From Syntrophaceae bacterium UBA6078 (GTDB taxonomy: Bacteria > Desulfobacterota > Syntrophia > Syntrophales > UBA2210): 64,000 nt of DNA. The stretch covers positions 1 to 64,000 of the forward strand of contig DIXO01000027.1 in assembly GCA_002428735.1 (NCBI GenBank), written 5' to 3'. The translations under genes were made by a program, and so were the position numbers. The notes beneath the pieces were generated by a model. That model was not told the origin of the DNA and did not search any database. It worked only from the letters and a program-made list of their open reading frames with translations. Of the stretch, positions 8,589 to 16,104 are shown piece after piece (position 1 is the stretch's first letter; each line of letters starts with the position of its first letter).

Positions 8589-9871
8589 GAATTTTTGAAC
8601 AGATAGAATCACAGGTTCGGAGTTACATCCGAAGTTTTCCCACCGTGTTCACCAGAGCCAAGTGGTCCACACTCTACGACGAACAAGGAAAAGATTATAT
8701 TGATTTTTTCGCCGGAGCCGGCACCATTAATTACGGTCACAACAACCCTATGGTCAGTGAGGCCCTGATTGAGTATATCAAGAATGATGGCCTTGTCCAC
8801 GGCCTCGACAAGGCCACAACGGCAAAGAAACAATTTCTCGAAAAACTGTACTACACGATCCTGCAGCCCCGGCATCTGGATTATAAGGTCCAGTTTTGCG
8901 GGCCGACGGGTACCAATGCGGTGGAGACAGCGCTGAAAATCGTGCGCATGGTGAAGGGACGCTCCAATGTTATCTCCTTTACCAACGGTTTTCACGGCCT
9001 CACCATGGGTTCCATGGCCATCACAGGGAACGCATTCTACCGGGATGAAGCCTTCATCAATCGGGCAAACGTTACCTTCATGCCCTACGATGGCTATTTC
9101 GGAGACGGGACCGATACGTCTCTCTACTTGCGGAAGTTCCTCGAGGACTCGAGCAGCGGCGTTGATCTCCCCGCGGCCGTTTTTCTGGAAACGGTCCAGG
9201 CGGAGGGCGGGGTCAACGTGGCGAGTTTCAAGTGGCTCAAGGATGTGGAGCAAGTCTGCCGTGATTTCGACATCCTGCTCGTGGTCGACGACATACAGGT
9301 GGGAAACGGTCGGACGGGGACCTTCTTCAGTTTCGAAGAAGCGGGGATCAACCCCGATATCGTCATTCTGTCCAAATCAATCGGCGGCGGATTGCCGCTC
9401 TCACTGGTTTTGATGAAACCGGAACTGGACCAGTGGAAACCGGGGGAACACACGGGGACCTTCAGGGGAAATAACCTGGCCTTTGTCGCATCGACGCAAC
9501 TTCTGAGTTACTGGGATAACGGCGACTTCTCCGACGCCATCCGCTATCGCGAGGGGGTCCTGAAAGAGAAACTCGAAGAGATTACGAATAAATACAAGGA
9601 TCTTGGGGTCGAAATGCGGGGCAGAGGTCTGATCTATGGACTGTATTTCCCCCAGCAGGGGTTCAGCGGAGCCGTGACGGAAGAGGCCTTCGAGCGGGGT
9701 TTGGTCATTGAACGGGCAGGGGCGAAGAACGACGTGATCAAGTTTCTCCCCCCCCTGGTGATCGAAGAGGAACTGCTCCGACAGGGAGTTGATATTATCG
9801 ATGAATCCATTGCAGCCTGTCTCGAAAAGAGAGAAGAGATGATGAAAGGAACCTATACCAATGATAGTTAA
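8585..9871 (+). CDS. ectB: diaminobutyrate--2-oxoglutarate transaminase
   Basis: PLP-dependent class III aminotransferase (428 aa) that makes 2,4-diaminobutyrate from aspartate semialdehyde, the first committed ectoine step. The PLP lysine lies in ILSKSIGGGLPL after the VVDDIQVGNGRTG block, and GPTGTNAVETA marks the phosphate-binding region. Start overlaps ectA by 4 nt with AAGGAG just upstream; the end overlaps ectC by 11 nt, so the three are translationally coupled. No specialised aspartokinase (ask_ect) or ectD accompanies them here. Confidence 0.96.
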   Translation: MRIFEQIESQVRSYIRSFPTVFTRAKWSTLYDEQGKDYIDFFAGAGTINYGHNNPMVSEALIEYIKNDGLVHGLDKATTAKKQFLEKLYYTILQPRHLDYKVQFCGPTGTNAVETALKIVRMVKGRSNVISFTNGFHGLTMGSMAITGNAFYRDEAFINRANVTFMPYDGYFGDGTDTSLYLRKFLEDSSSGVDLPAAVFLETVQAEGGVNVASFKWLKDVEQVCRDFDILLVVDDIQVGNGRTGTFFSFEEAGINPDIVILSKSIGGGLPLSLVLMKPELDQWKPGEHTGTFRGNNLAFVASTQLLSYWDNGDFSDAIRYREGVLKEKLEEITNKYKDLGVEMRGRGLIYGLYFPQQGFSGAVTEEAFERGLVIERAGAKNDVIKFLPPLVIEEELLRQGVDIIDESIAACLEKREEMMKGTYTNDS

Positions 9872-10268
9872 GACGATTGATGACGTACGGGGGACGGAGC
9901 GGGAGGTGTACGCCAAGAACGGAAACTGGGTCAGCCGGCGGCTCCTGCTGAAAAAGGACGGTATGGGGTTCTCTTTCAACGAAACGATCATCTTCGCCAA
10001 AACGGAGACACCCATCTGGTATAAAAATCACCTTGAAGCGGTCTTCTGTCTGGACGGGGAGGGAGAAGTGGAGCTGGTGGAAACCGGCGAGATTATCTCC
10101 ATACAACCGGGGACCCTGTACGCCCTGGATAAGCATGATCGCCATCTTCTGCGGGCTCATGATCGGGATATGCGGCTTATGTGTGTCTTCAATCCTCCGC
10201 TGGTGGGAGGCGAAGTGCACCAGGCCGATGGTTCCTACGCCTTGCCGGATGAAGAACCCGCCCTGTAA
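9861..10268 (+). CDS. ectC: L-ectoine synthase
   Basis: Cupin-fold cyclase of 135 aa that condenses N-gamma-acetyl-diaminobutyrate to ectoine. The metal/substrate region NHLEAVFCLDGEGE and the later ALDKHDRHLL contain the expected Glu and His residues, and the C-terminal DGSYAL is typical. It overlaps ectB upstream, and its 3' end overlaps the convergent glycosylase gene by 34 nt. Together the cluster indicates adaptation to salt or osmotic stress. Confidence 0.96.
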   Translation: MIVKTIDDVRGTEREVYAKNGNWVSRRLLLKKDGMGFSFNETIIFAKTETPIWYKNHLEAVFCLDGEGEVELVETGEIISIQPGTLYALDKHDRHLLRAHDRDMRLMCVFNPPLVGGEVHQADGSYALPDEEPAL

Positions 10269-10711
10269 TGAGGAGTGAACGGCCGTACAACCTCCCACGA
10301 GGCAACGGGGCCGGGGACAATACGGAACAATGGATGCGGATCGGGGTGAATAACGGACCCCATTCCAGCCAGCCACGACGGGGCGCGGACCCGCAGTTTC
10401 GCCACGAGATGCCCCCATTCATAATCAAGTTGCCCCTGCGATGCCGCCATCGCTTCGACGGGATCGGCAGGGGATATTCTGGCCGCATCAAAGCAGTATC
10501 CGGGACGCGCCGCTTCGGAACAAATCGTCGACAGATAGGACGCGATTGATGCCGCGGGAGAAGGGGCCTCGCGGAAGCGGATCAACTGAGGGTGGCGTGT
10601 ATATCCGCGCGTCCTGCCGGTAAGGACCGCCTGCGCCAGCAGGGCCTCCCGCCAGAGGGCGACAAGACCGCGGGGATCAAGATATTGGGGATGCAGTGTC
10701 CAGAGTCGCAC
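10235..10711 (-). CDS. pyrimidine dimer DNA glycosylase (Pyr_excise family)
   Basis: A 158 aa protein starting MRLWTLHPQYLD, with LVALWREALLAQAVL and TRGYTRHPQL, the hallmarks of the endonuclease V/pyrimidine dimer excision family that nicks DNA at UV photodimers. The start is a GTG at 10711 with GGAGGGAAGG upstream. Its 3' end runs 34 nt into ectC on the other strand. Biochemical activity is inferred from the family. Confidence 0.8.
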   Translation of the reverse strand: MRLWTLHPQYLDPRGLVALWREALLAQAVLTGRTRGYTRHPQLIRFREAPSPAASIASYLSTICSEAARPGYCFDAARISPADPVEAMAASQGQLDYEWGHLVAKLRVRAPSWLAGMGSVIHPDPHPLFRIVPGPVASWEVVRPFTPHYRAGSSSGKA

Positions 10712-10754
10712 GGATAACCCTTCCCTCCTGCAATCAAAAGAAAAACCTGAACTT

Positions 10755-11495
10755 TTATTCCTCCAGCCCGTCTATCAGCGCCATGACATTGTGTCCGAGG
10801 ACACGGTGGTTGTATCCCCCCTCAAGAAGGGCAAAGCAACCCCCGCCGCTTTTCCTGCCGGCGGCACGCACCATGCGCCCCATTTCCCGGTAATCATCAG
10901 TGGAGAGAACACCTCCCCAGTCTTCCGCGTGGTTATCAAAACCGGCCGAGATCCCGATAATATCGGCGTCATTGGGGAGATGTTCCTCGATACCCCTGAG
11001 ATAGGCGTTCGGATCATGATCGGACGGGTTATATATGGTTACATAATCGGTCTGCCCCAGTATGTTCACGGTACCGTCGCCGAAGTGGAGATCGAAATCC
11101 AGGATGAAGGCCTTTCGTATCCTTCCCTCTCTCTTGAGCTTCGATATGGCGATGGCCATGTTGTTGAAGTAGCAGAAACCCCACGCGCTGCCGGAGGAGG
11201 CATGATGCCCGGGGGGGCGTATGAGGGCGAAGCAGGGTTCGGAAAGACCGGTGAAGGCAGCCTGAATCGCTCCTCCTGCAGCAAGCGCGGCGATATCGTA
11301 TAAACCCTGTCTTTTCACGGAGGCGATATGGTGCTCCGTATGGCAGGCACGGATATCTTCCTCATCAGCCGGGGTAGCGGGAATCAAGGTGACCCGGTCC
11401 CGTATGACATCGATGACTGCTTCCATCCGCCCGAAGGCGGCGGCAGGGTCGGAGCAATAGGACGGGATAAAATCCTCGTGCCATACAACGTGCAT
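10755..11495 (-). CDS. histone deacetylase/acetylpolyamine amidohydrolase family protein
   Basis: Zinc-dependent deacylase fold of 246 aa, on the short side for the family (about 300-370). Seen: the catalytic His pair PPGHHAS, the zinc-binding DFDLHFGDG, the second zinc Asp in SAGFDNH and the glycine loop LLEGGYNH. Bacterial members act on acetylated polyamines or acetoin-related substrates; which applies is not visible. It lies 43 nt upstream of the glycosylase gene in the same orientation, so the two may be co-transcribed. Confidence 0.85.
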   Translation of the reverse strand: MHVVWHEDFIPSYCSDPAAAFGRMEAVIDVIRDRVTLIPATPADEEDIRACHTEHHIASVKRQGLYDIAALAAGGAIQAAFTGLSEPCFALIRPPGHHASSGSAWGFCYFNNMAIAISKLKREGRIRKAFILDFDLHFGDGTVNILGQTDYVTIYNPSDHDPNAYLRGIEEHLPNDADIIGISAGFDNHAEDWGGVLSTDDYREMGRMVRAAGRKSGGGCFALLEGGYNHRVLGHNVMALIDGLEE

Positions 11496-11632
11496 CAGAT
11501 TCGTCTCCTTTCGTCAAGGCAACAGGGAACGCGAGCCTGACAATGATGTCGCAGAGGGCTGCATACAGAGAAAACCCGGGGTTGTTTGTAATAAATCTCA
11601 GACATCAGGGCAAGGCAAAATCGCCCTGTCGT

Positions 11633-11668
11633 AAAAAAACCGCCGGGCGGTATCACGCCACCCGGCGG
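11633..11668 (-). terminator. rho-independent terminator of hsp20
   Basis: Read on the minus strand, CCGCCGGG pairs with CCCGGCGG (8 bp, 13-nt loop) and runs straight into seven T residues (11639-11633). It lies 28 nt after the hsp20 stop. Confidence 0.85.
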
Positions 11669-11696
11669 CATTCAGACAAACATCAGTGATTGCGTG

Positions 11697-12131
11697 CTAC
11701 TTCTTGATTTGTATCTTCTTTACCGCGCTTCCTTCAGACTTGGGAATAACCAGCTTGAGGATACCGTTCTTGTAGGTAGCATCCACTTTGTCTTCCTGAA
11801 CCGCGTCAGGGATTCTGAAGCTTCTGTGAAATGAGCCGTAGGTCCGCTCAATACGGTGATATGTTTCACCCTTTTCCTCTTTTTCCTGCTTCTTTTCCCC
11901 TTTTACGCTCAGCATGCCACCTGAAATGGTAACATCAAGATTTTTTTCATCAATGCCGGGCAATTCGGCGCTGACAATATATTCCTTCTCATTCTCAGAG
12001 ATGTCGAAGGCCGGAGCCCAGCTCTTCTCTCCGCGCAGCGGCAACAATTCGTCCTCAAACAATCGGTCGAAAAAGTCTCGCGCGCTTTGAATCGAACCTG
12101 CCCTTGGAATCAAGCTTAATACATCTTTCAT
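11697..12131 (-). CDS. Hsp20/alpha-crystallin small heat-shock protein
   Basis: ATP-independent holdase of 144 aa. The alpha-crystallin domain spans about 40-135, with AELPGIDEKNLDV, the GSFHRSFRIP strand, and the closing NGILKLVIPK motif that contributes the I-x-I/V-type contact. I start at ATG 12131 because AAGGAGGTGG lies at ideal spacing; the in-frame extension upstream (to 12254) has no family similarity. It is a single-gene transcript bracketed by its own promoter and terminator. Confidence 0.93.
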   Translation of the reverse strand: MKDVLSLIPRAGSIQSARDFFDRLFEDELLPLRGEKSWAPAFDISENEKEYIVSAELPGIDEKNLDVTISGGMLSVKGEKKQEKEEKGETYHRIERTYGSFHRSFRIPDAVQEDKVDATYKNGILKLVIPKSEGSAVKKIQIKK

Positions 12132-12175
12132 GATATCCACCTCCTTGTATCTGGTATCTGCTTCCTTTTGTCTGT

Positions 12176-12203
12176 AATGTAAGCACGTTTCCTGTTCTGT
12201 CAA
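12176..12203 (-). promoter_or_regulatory. candidate sigma70 promoter of hsp20
   Basis: TTGACA (12203-12198), 16-nt spacer, TACATT (12181-12176) on the minus strand, about 45 nt before the start codon. I saw no convincing sigma32 promoter or CIRCE repeat. Confidence 0.5.
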
Positions 12204-12309
12204 GGAACCCGTGACTGAGCACGGCCCCGCCTGTTGCAGAGCTGTGCTTTTCACACAAGGTGAAGTGTGATATGGGTATGACCCAAATTATGGTACGAGC
12301 AAGAGGTCT

Positions 12310-13680
12310 ATGAACCACGCACTAGCCGGAGTCTTCCTTCTGGGAATGATCCTCATCGGCATCCTGAGCTTCAAGAAAATCAAGAACGCATCGAGCTACT
12401 TTGTCGCCGACCGCAATGCAGCGATCCCCGCGGTTGCGGGATCGCTCCTTGCCACTATCATAGGCGGATCGAGCACGATTGGGATCGCGGGCCTGGGGTA
12501 CTCAAAGGGGCTTGTGGGCGCATGGTGGATGCTCGTGGGAGCGATCGGGCTTTTCGTGCTCTCCGTCTGGTTCGCCGAGCGGGTCAGAAGCTACACGGTG
12601 TTCACCCTGCCGGAGATCCTCGAGAAACAGTACGGAGGGAACACGGTCCGGCTTATCGCTTCGATCCTGATAGCCGTGGCATGGCTGGGAATCATCGCGG
12701 CGCAGATCATAGCTGCCGGCAAGATACTGACGGTCCTCTGGCCGGGCCAGACCACGCTTCTGATGATCGTCGCCGGATCAGTCTTTATCATATACACCCT
12801 TCTTGGCGGCCAGTATTCCATCCTCCGTACCGATCTGATCCAGGCGGTCCTGATAGTCGCGGGGGTCATCCTCTGCGCTTTTGTCGGCGTGGCATCCGCC
12901 GGCGGTTTCGCGAAAATGGCGGCACACCTCCCCCCTTCTCATTTATCCTTTCCCATATCCCCTGATTTCGGATGGATCGATCTTCTGACCTTCCTCTTCT
13001 TCGTCGGAGCGGTGTTTCTGGTTGGCCCTGACATTTACTCCAGAATCTTCTGCGCCCGTAATCCGCAAGTCGCCAGGCGATCACTCATGCTGACCGCATC
13101 CGTGATGGTCCCCATGGCGTTTCTCATAACGCTCACGGGGATTGCCGCGCGGGTTCTGCTGCCGGGGATACAGCCGGAAAGCGCTCTGCCGGCCCTCATT
13201 TCGCAAATCCTTCCCGCAGGGTTGAACGGTCTCGTCATAATCGCCCTCCTGGCGGCGGTTATGTCTTCGGCGGACACCTGCCTCCTCACGACGAGCACCA
13301 TTATAACCGCTGACATCCTGGCACCTGTGCTGAAGATCAAAGAAAAAAACTTTCTTGGTATCTCGCGGATATGTGTGATTATCACGGGTATCGCCTCGCT
13401 GATCATTGCGTTGAAATTACAGGGTATTATCGCATCCCTTCTGCTGGCATATACTGTCTACTCGGCCGGGCTCGTCATCCCCATACTGCTGGGGTTTTAC
13501 GCAGACAGGTTCAGGCTCAACGCGGCAGGGGCGATCATTGCCATCACCGGAGGAGGAGCATCGGGACTCTTTTTGAAACTCGCGGGCCACGAATCTCTCC
13601 TTCTCTGCACGATTCCCCTGTCGGCGTTTCTGCTCTTCGCCGGGAGCCATATGTGGGCGAAAGCATATAAGACGAGATAA
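12310..13680 (+). CDS. sodium:solute symporter family transporter
   Basis: Integral membrane protein of 456 aa with about 12-13 hydrophobic segments and the SSS (LeuT-fold) signatures: GGSSTIGIAGLGYSKG near residues 51-66, LLGGQYSILRTDLIQA, and the MSSADTCLLTTST helix carrying Na+-coordinating Ser/Thr. Substrate is not predictable; proline, pantothenate and organic acids are all moved by relatives. Being 2 kb from ectABC is not enough to call it an ectoine transporter. Spacing of 10 nt to rnd suggests co-transcription. Confidence 0.9.
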   Translation: MNHALAGVFLLGMILIGILSFKKIKNASSYFVADRNAAIPAVAGSLLATIIGGSSTIGIAGLGYSKGLVGAWWMLVGAIGLFVLSVWFAERVRSYTVFTLPEILEKQYGGNTVRLIASILIAVAWLGIIAAQIIAAGKILTVLWPGQTTLLMIVAGSVFIIYTLLGGQYSILRTDLIQAVLIVAGVILCAFVGVASAGGFAKMAAHLPPSHLSFPISPDFGWIDLLTFLFFVGAVFLVGPDIYSRIFCARNPQVARRSLMLTASVMVPMAFLITLTGIAARVLLPGIQPESALPALISQILPAGLNGLVIIALLAAVMSSADTCLLTTSTIITADILAPVLKIKEKNFLGISRICVIITGIASLIIALKLQGIIASLLLAYTVYSAGLVIPILLGFYADRFRLNAAGAIIAITGGGASGLFLKLAGHESLLLCTIPLSAFLLFAGSHMWAKAYKTR

Positions 13681-13690
13681 GGATTATGGC

Positions 13691-14548
13691 ATGAGCAACA
13701 GATGGATACTCGTTAACAACACCCGCAACCGTGAGACAGCGCAGCGCGATCTGCTCACCGCCCGGCAGATAGGTCTTGATACCGAATACGATTCCTTCAG
13801 GTACTTCCGTGAGAAGCTCTGTCTTATACAGATCTCCACGGAACATCACACCTATCTCTTCGACCCCCTTTTGGACATCGATTTCTCATTTCTGGGGGAG
13901 GTATCTGCGAATCCCGCGGCCGTCAAGATCATTCACGCGTGCGATAACGATATACGCCTGCTCAACCGGGACTACGGATTCAGGTTCACGAATGTCTTCG
14001 ATACGTACCGGGCGGCCGGCATTCTCGGCGATACGGGCCTTTCTCTCAAAGCTATCCTTCAGGATTATCTGGGGGTGGAGCTCCAAAAGACCAAAAAAAT
14101 ACAACGATCCAGATGGGACGTGCGTCCCCTGACAGACGAGCAGCTTGATTACGCCGCTCTGGACACGCGATATCTGTTAGAGCTTTACTCCCGCCTCAAA
14201 GAAAGGCTGGCATTCAACAACCTGGAAGATGCGGCTCAGGAAATCTTCGACAAGATGGCGGCGGTGAGATGGCAGGAGAAAAACTTCAATCCGAAAGGTT
14301 TTTTCGCGGTTGATGGATATGACGACCTCGAAGAATGCCAGAAAATTCGCCTGCAAAAGCTCTACCACTGGCGTTTCGAAACGGCGCGAAGAACCAATAG
14401 AGCCCCTTTCCTTATTCTCTCCGACAAGGCCATCGTCGACCTGTCGAAAGAAGAAACGGATTCCGTCAGTTCACTGGGCGACACCGGCATCCTTTCCCCT
14501 GAGACAGTCCAATCTTTTGGATCTGAAATCATTAAGACGATGAGATAA
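13691..14548 (+). CDS. rnd: ribonuclease D (3'-5' exoribonuclease)
   Basis: DEDD-family exonuclease that trims the 3' ends of tRNA and other stable RNA. The 285 aa protein shows exo motif I (GLDTEYDS), motif II (DNDIRLLNRDYG), and motif III with the catalytic Tyr and Asp (YAALDTRYLLELY). A single HRDC-like domain fills the C-terminal third (about 205-285). E. coli RNase D (375 aa) has two HRDC domains, so this is the short form. AAGGA precedes the ATG. Confidence 0.9.
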   Translation: MSNRWILVNNTRNRETAQRDLLTARQIGLDTEYDSFRYFREKLCLIQISTEHHTYLFDPLLDIDFSFLGEVSANPAAVKIIHACDNDIRLLNRDYGFRFTNVFDTYRAAGILGDTGLSLKAILQDYLGVELQKTKKIQRSRWDVRPLTDEQLDYAALDTRYLLELYSRLKERLAFNNLEDAAQEIFDKMAAVRWQEKNFNPKGFFAVDGYDDLEECQKIRLQKLYHWRFETARRTNRAPFLILSDKAIVDLSKEETDSVSSLGDTGILSPETVQSFGSEIIKTMR

Positions 14549-14604
14549 GTTATGAAGATATCCGGACAGAAAGGCATCGTTTCTATGGCTTTTCGTTCTG
14601 TACA

Positions 14605-14624
14605 CACTATCCCTTGGGATAGTG
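14605..14624. other. perfect hairpin between convergent rnd and PilZ genes
   Basis: An 8-bp perfect stem (CACTATCC/GGATAGTG) closes on CTTG in the space between two convergent genes. There is no T tract on either side, so it may be a weak bidirectional transcription stop or an RNA 3'-end protector rather than a standard terminator. Confidence 0.35.
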
Positions 14625-14683
14625 GCCGAGCCCTCCACCCTCATTTTTGAAAACCCCCGGCGGAGCGGGATCACGAAGTGCCT

Positions 14684-15196
14684 CTATTTTAATCTCCTGC
14701 GAAGCCACTGCCTTTCAAGTTCCTTGTAAATAAGGACGAGCGGTTCAGGCGGGTTCAGCTCACCCTTCTTCATTGAATCGGCGATGAGAATTCCGTATTG
14801 GTTGTCTTTTCTCCGCCGGACAATGCCTTTCAACACAGCAATTTTGTCATCCAATCGAATCTCGATGCCGACCTCCGCATCAATCGGTATATCCGCCACA
14901 TCCGCGTTGGAAAATTCGACCAGAATTCCCATCAGGCTGAGGTCTACCGGCGCCACCGTCCAGGTTTTGCCACTGAAACTCAACTTGGCGGTCAGATCGG
15001 TTAAACGGGGAACAGTCACGCGAAATGCCATACGCCCTTCGGTTGTCTCAAGATTGAGCGAACGGAGGAATTCGACAAGATCTTCTATCGCGTTCGAGGA
15101 GAGGGTAATGGGTGAGTTTGGCTTATCTTCGTCCAAAAAAATTAAAGAACGACCGTCCAAAAAGATTTTTATTTTTCCGAGTAAGATTTCCGGCAT
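14684..15196 (-). CDS. PilZ domain protein, probable c-di-GMP receptor
   Basis: A 170 aa protein with a PilZ-like barrel from about residue 58. RVTVPR gives the arginine cluster (slightly spaced relative to RxxxR) and DLSLMG supplies the D/NxSxxG motif. The N-terminal 55 residues form a separate acidic region not recognised. PilZ proteins change motility or polysaccharide output when they bind c-di-GMP. The gene stands alone. Confidence 0.75.
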   Translation of the reverse strand: MPEILLGKIKIFLDGRSLIFLDEDKPNSPITLSSNAIEDLVEFLRSLNLETTEGRMAFRVTVPRLTDLTAKLSFSGKTWTVAPVDLSLMGILVEFSNADVADIPIDAEVGIEIRLDDKIAVLKGIVRRRKDNQYGILIADSMKKGELNPPEPLVLIYKELERQWLRRRLK

Positions 15197-15666
15197 TCAA
15201 TGCACCTCCCTGTGACATACCGCGGCTCCGGAGCAGCAACCGGACCCGAAACCTTATAAACATCTGGAAAGGGTATTATACGCAAATCTTCCTTAAGAGC
15301 AACCCTTCATCTTTTAAATCTTGGGTATAGACACTCTCTCACAACTATTATCGGTTTATTTGCGAAAATATTGAAAGAGATTGCACCCGTGCCGAAACTG
15401 ACGGAAAGCCTTCCCGCTCACAAATGATCAGTTATCCACGTTGCGGGTTTCGTTCATCGGCATGTTTCGTAATGCGTATCCGTCTGAGAGATCCGGAAAT
15501 CTGCCATTCCTTTTATACCCTTGTTATTTTCAGCAGCTTCGGTATATATATTCGTGGCGGCACCTTTGGGGGAAGAGACGCCGGGAATCAAAGAGTCCAT
15601 TCACCGAAGAACGCACACTGCCGATTTACACTGCTTGATACACACCACTAACCAAAGGAGAACCAT
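15197..15666. other. intergenic region without a supported gene
   Basis: About 470 nt between the PilZ gene and the FMN-binding protein gene. Short open stretches exist near 15424-15651 but lack a ribosome site or family resemblance. No RNA gene or clear promoter could be defended. Confidence 0.55.
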
Positions 15667-16044
15667 ATGTCAACACTGCCGGAAAAAGTCAGCAAGGCAT
15701 GGGACGAACGGACGGGACCGGTCGTATTTACCACGGTAGACGAAAAGGGAATCCCCAACGCGATCTACGCAACCTGCGTCAAGAAATTCGATGAAGAGAC
15801 TATCGTCATCGCCGATAATTATTTCGACAAAACCCGGAAGAATATCTTCGCGGGGACCAGAGGCTCCATTCTCTTTATCACTGAAGATAATACATCCTTC
15901 CAGGTCAAAGGATCCATCGAATATCAAACGGAAGGCCCCCTCTACGATGACATGAAAACGTGGAACCCCACAAAGCATCCCGGGCATGCCGCCATGGCTT
16001 TGAAGATTGAGGAGGTGTATACCGGCTCGAAACGGCTCGCGTAG
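15667..16044 (+). CDS. pyridoxamine 5'-phosphate oxidase-like FMN-binding protein
   Basis: Small split-barrel protein of 125 aa. The segments GPVVFTTVDEKGIPNAI, KTRKNIFAGTRGSILFI and YQVKGSIEYQTEGPL-like strands fit the PNPOx-like flavin-binding fold found as stand-alone proteins in anaerobes. AAAGGAG lies 6 nt before the ATG. The reaction is unknown; relatives bind FMN, haem or F420. Confidence 0.75.
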   Translation: MSTLPEKVSKAWDERTGPVVFTTVDEKGIPNAIYATCVKKFDEETIVIADNYFDKTRKNIFAGTRGSILFITEDNTSFQVKGSIEYQTEGPLYDDMKTWNPTKHPGHAAMALKIEEVYTGSKRLA

Positions 16045-16104
16045 GTCAGGTAAAAGCCTGCGCCTGATCTTCACCATAACCCTCTCGCAACAAGGGGTGC
16101 TGCC

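Noticed and set aside
12310..13680. Sodium:solute symporter as an ectoine transporter
   Set aside because: It is 2 kb away with unrelated genes between and no substrate-specific residues I can read.
15424..15651. Short frames in the gap before the FMN-binding protein
   Set aside because: Several frames overlap with none favoured; composition and lack of initiation signals suggest noncoding sequence.
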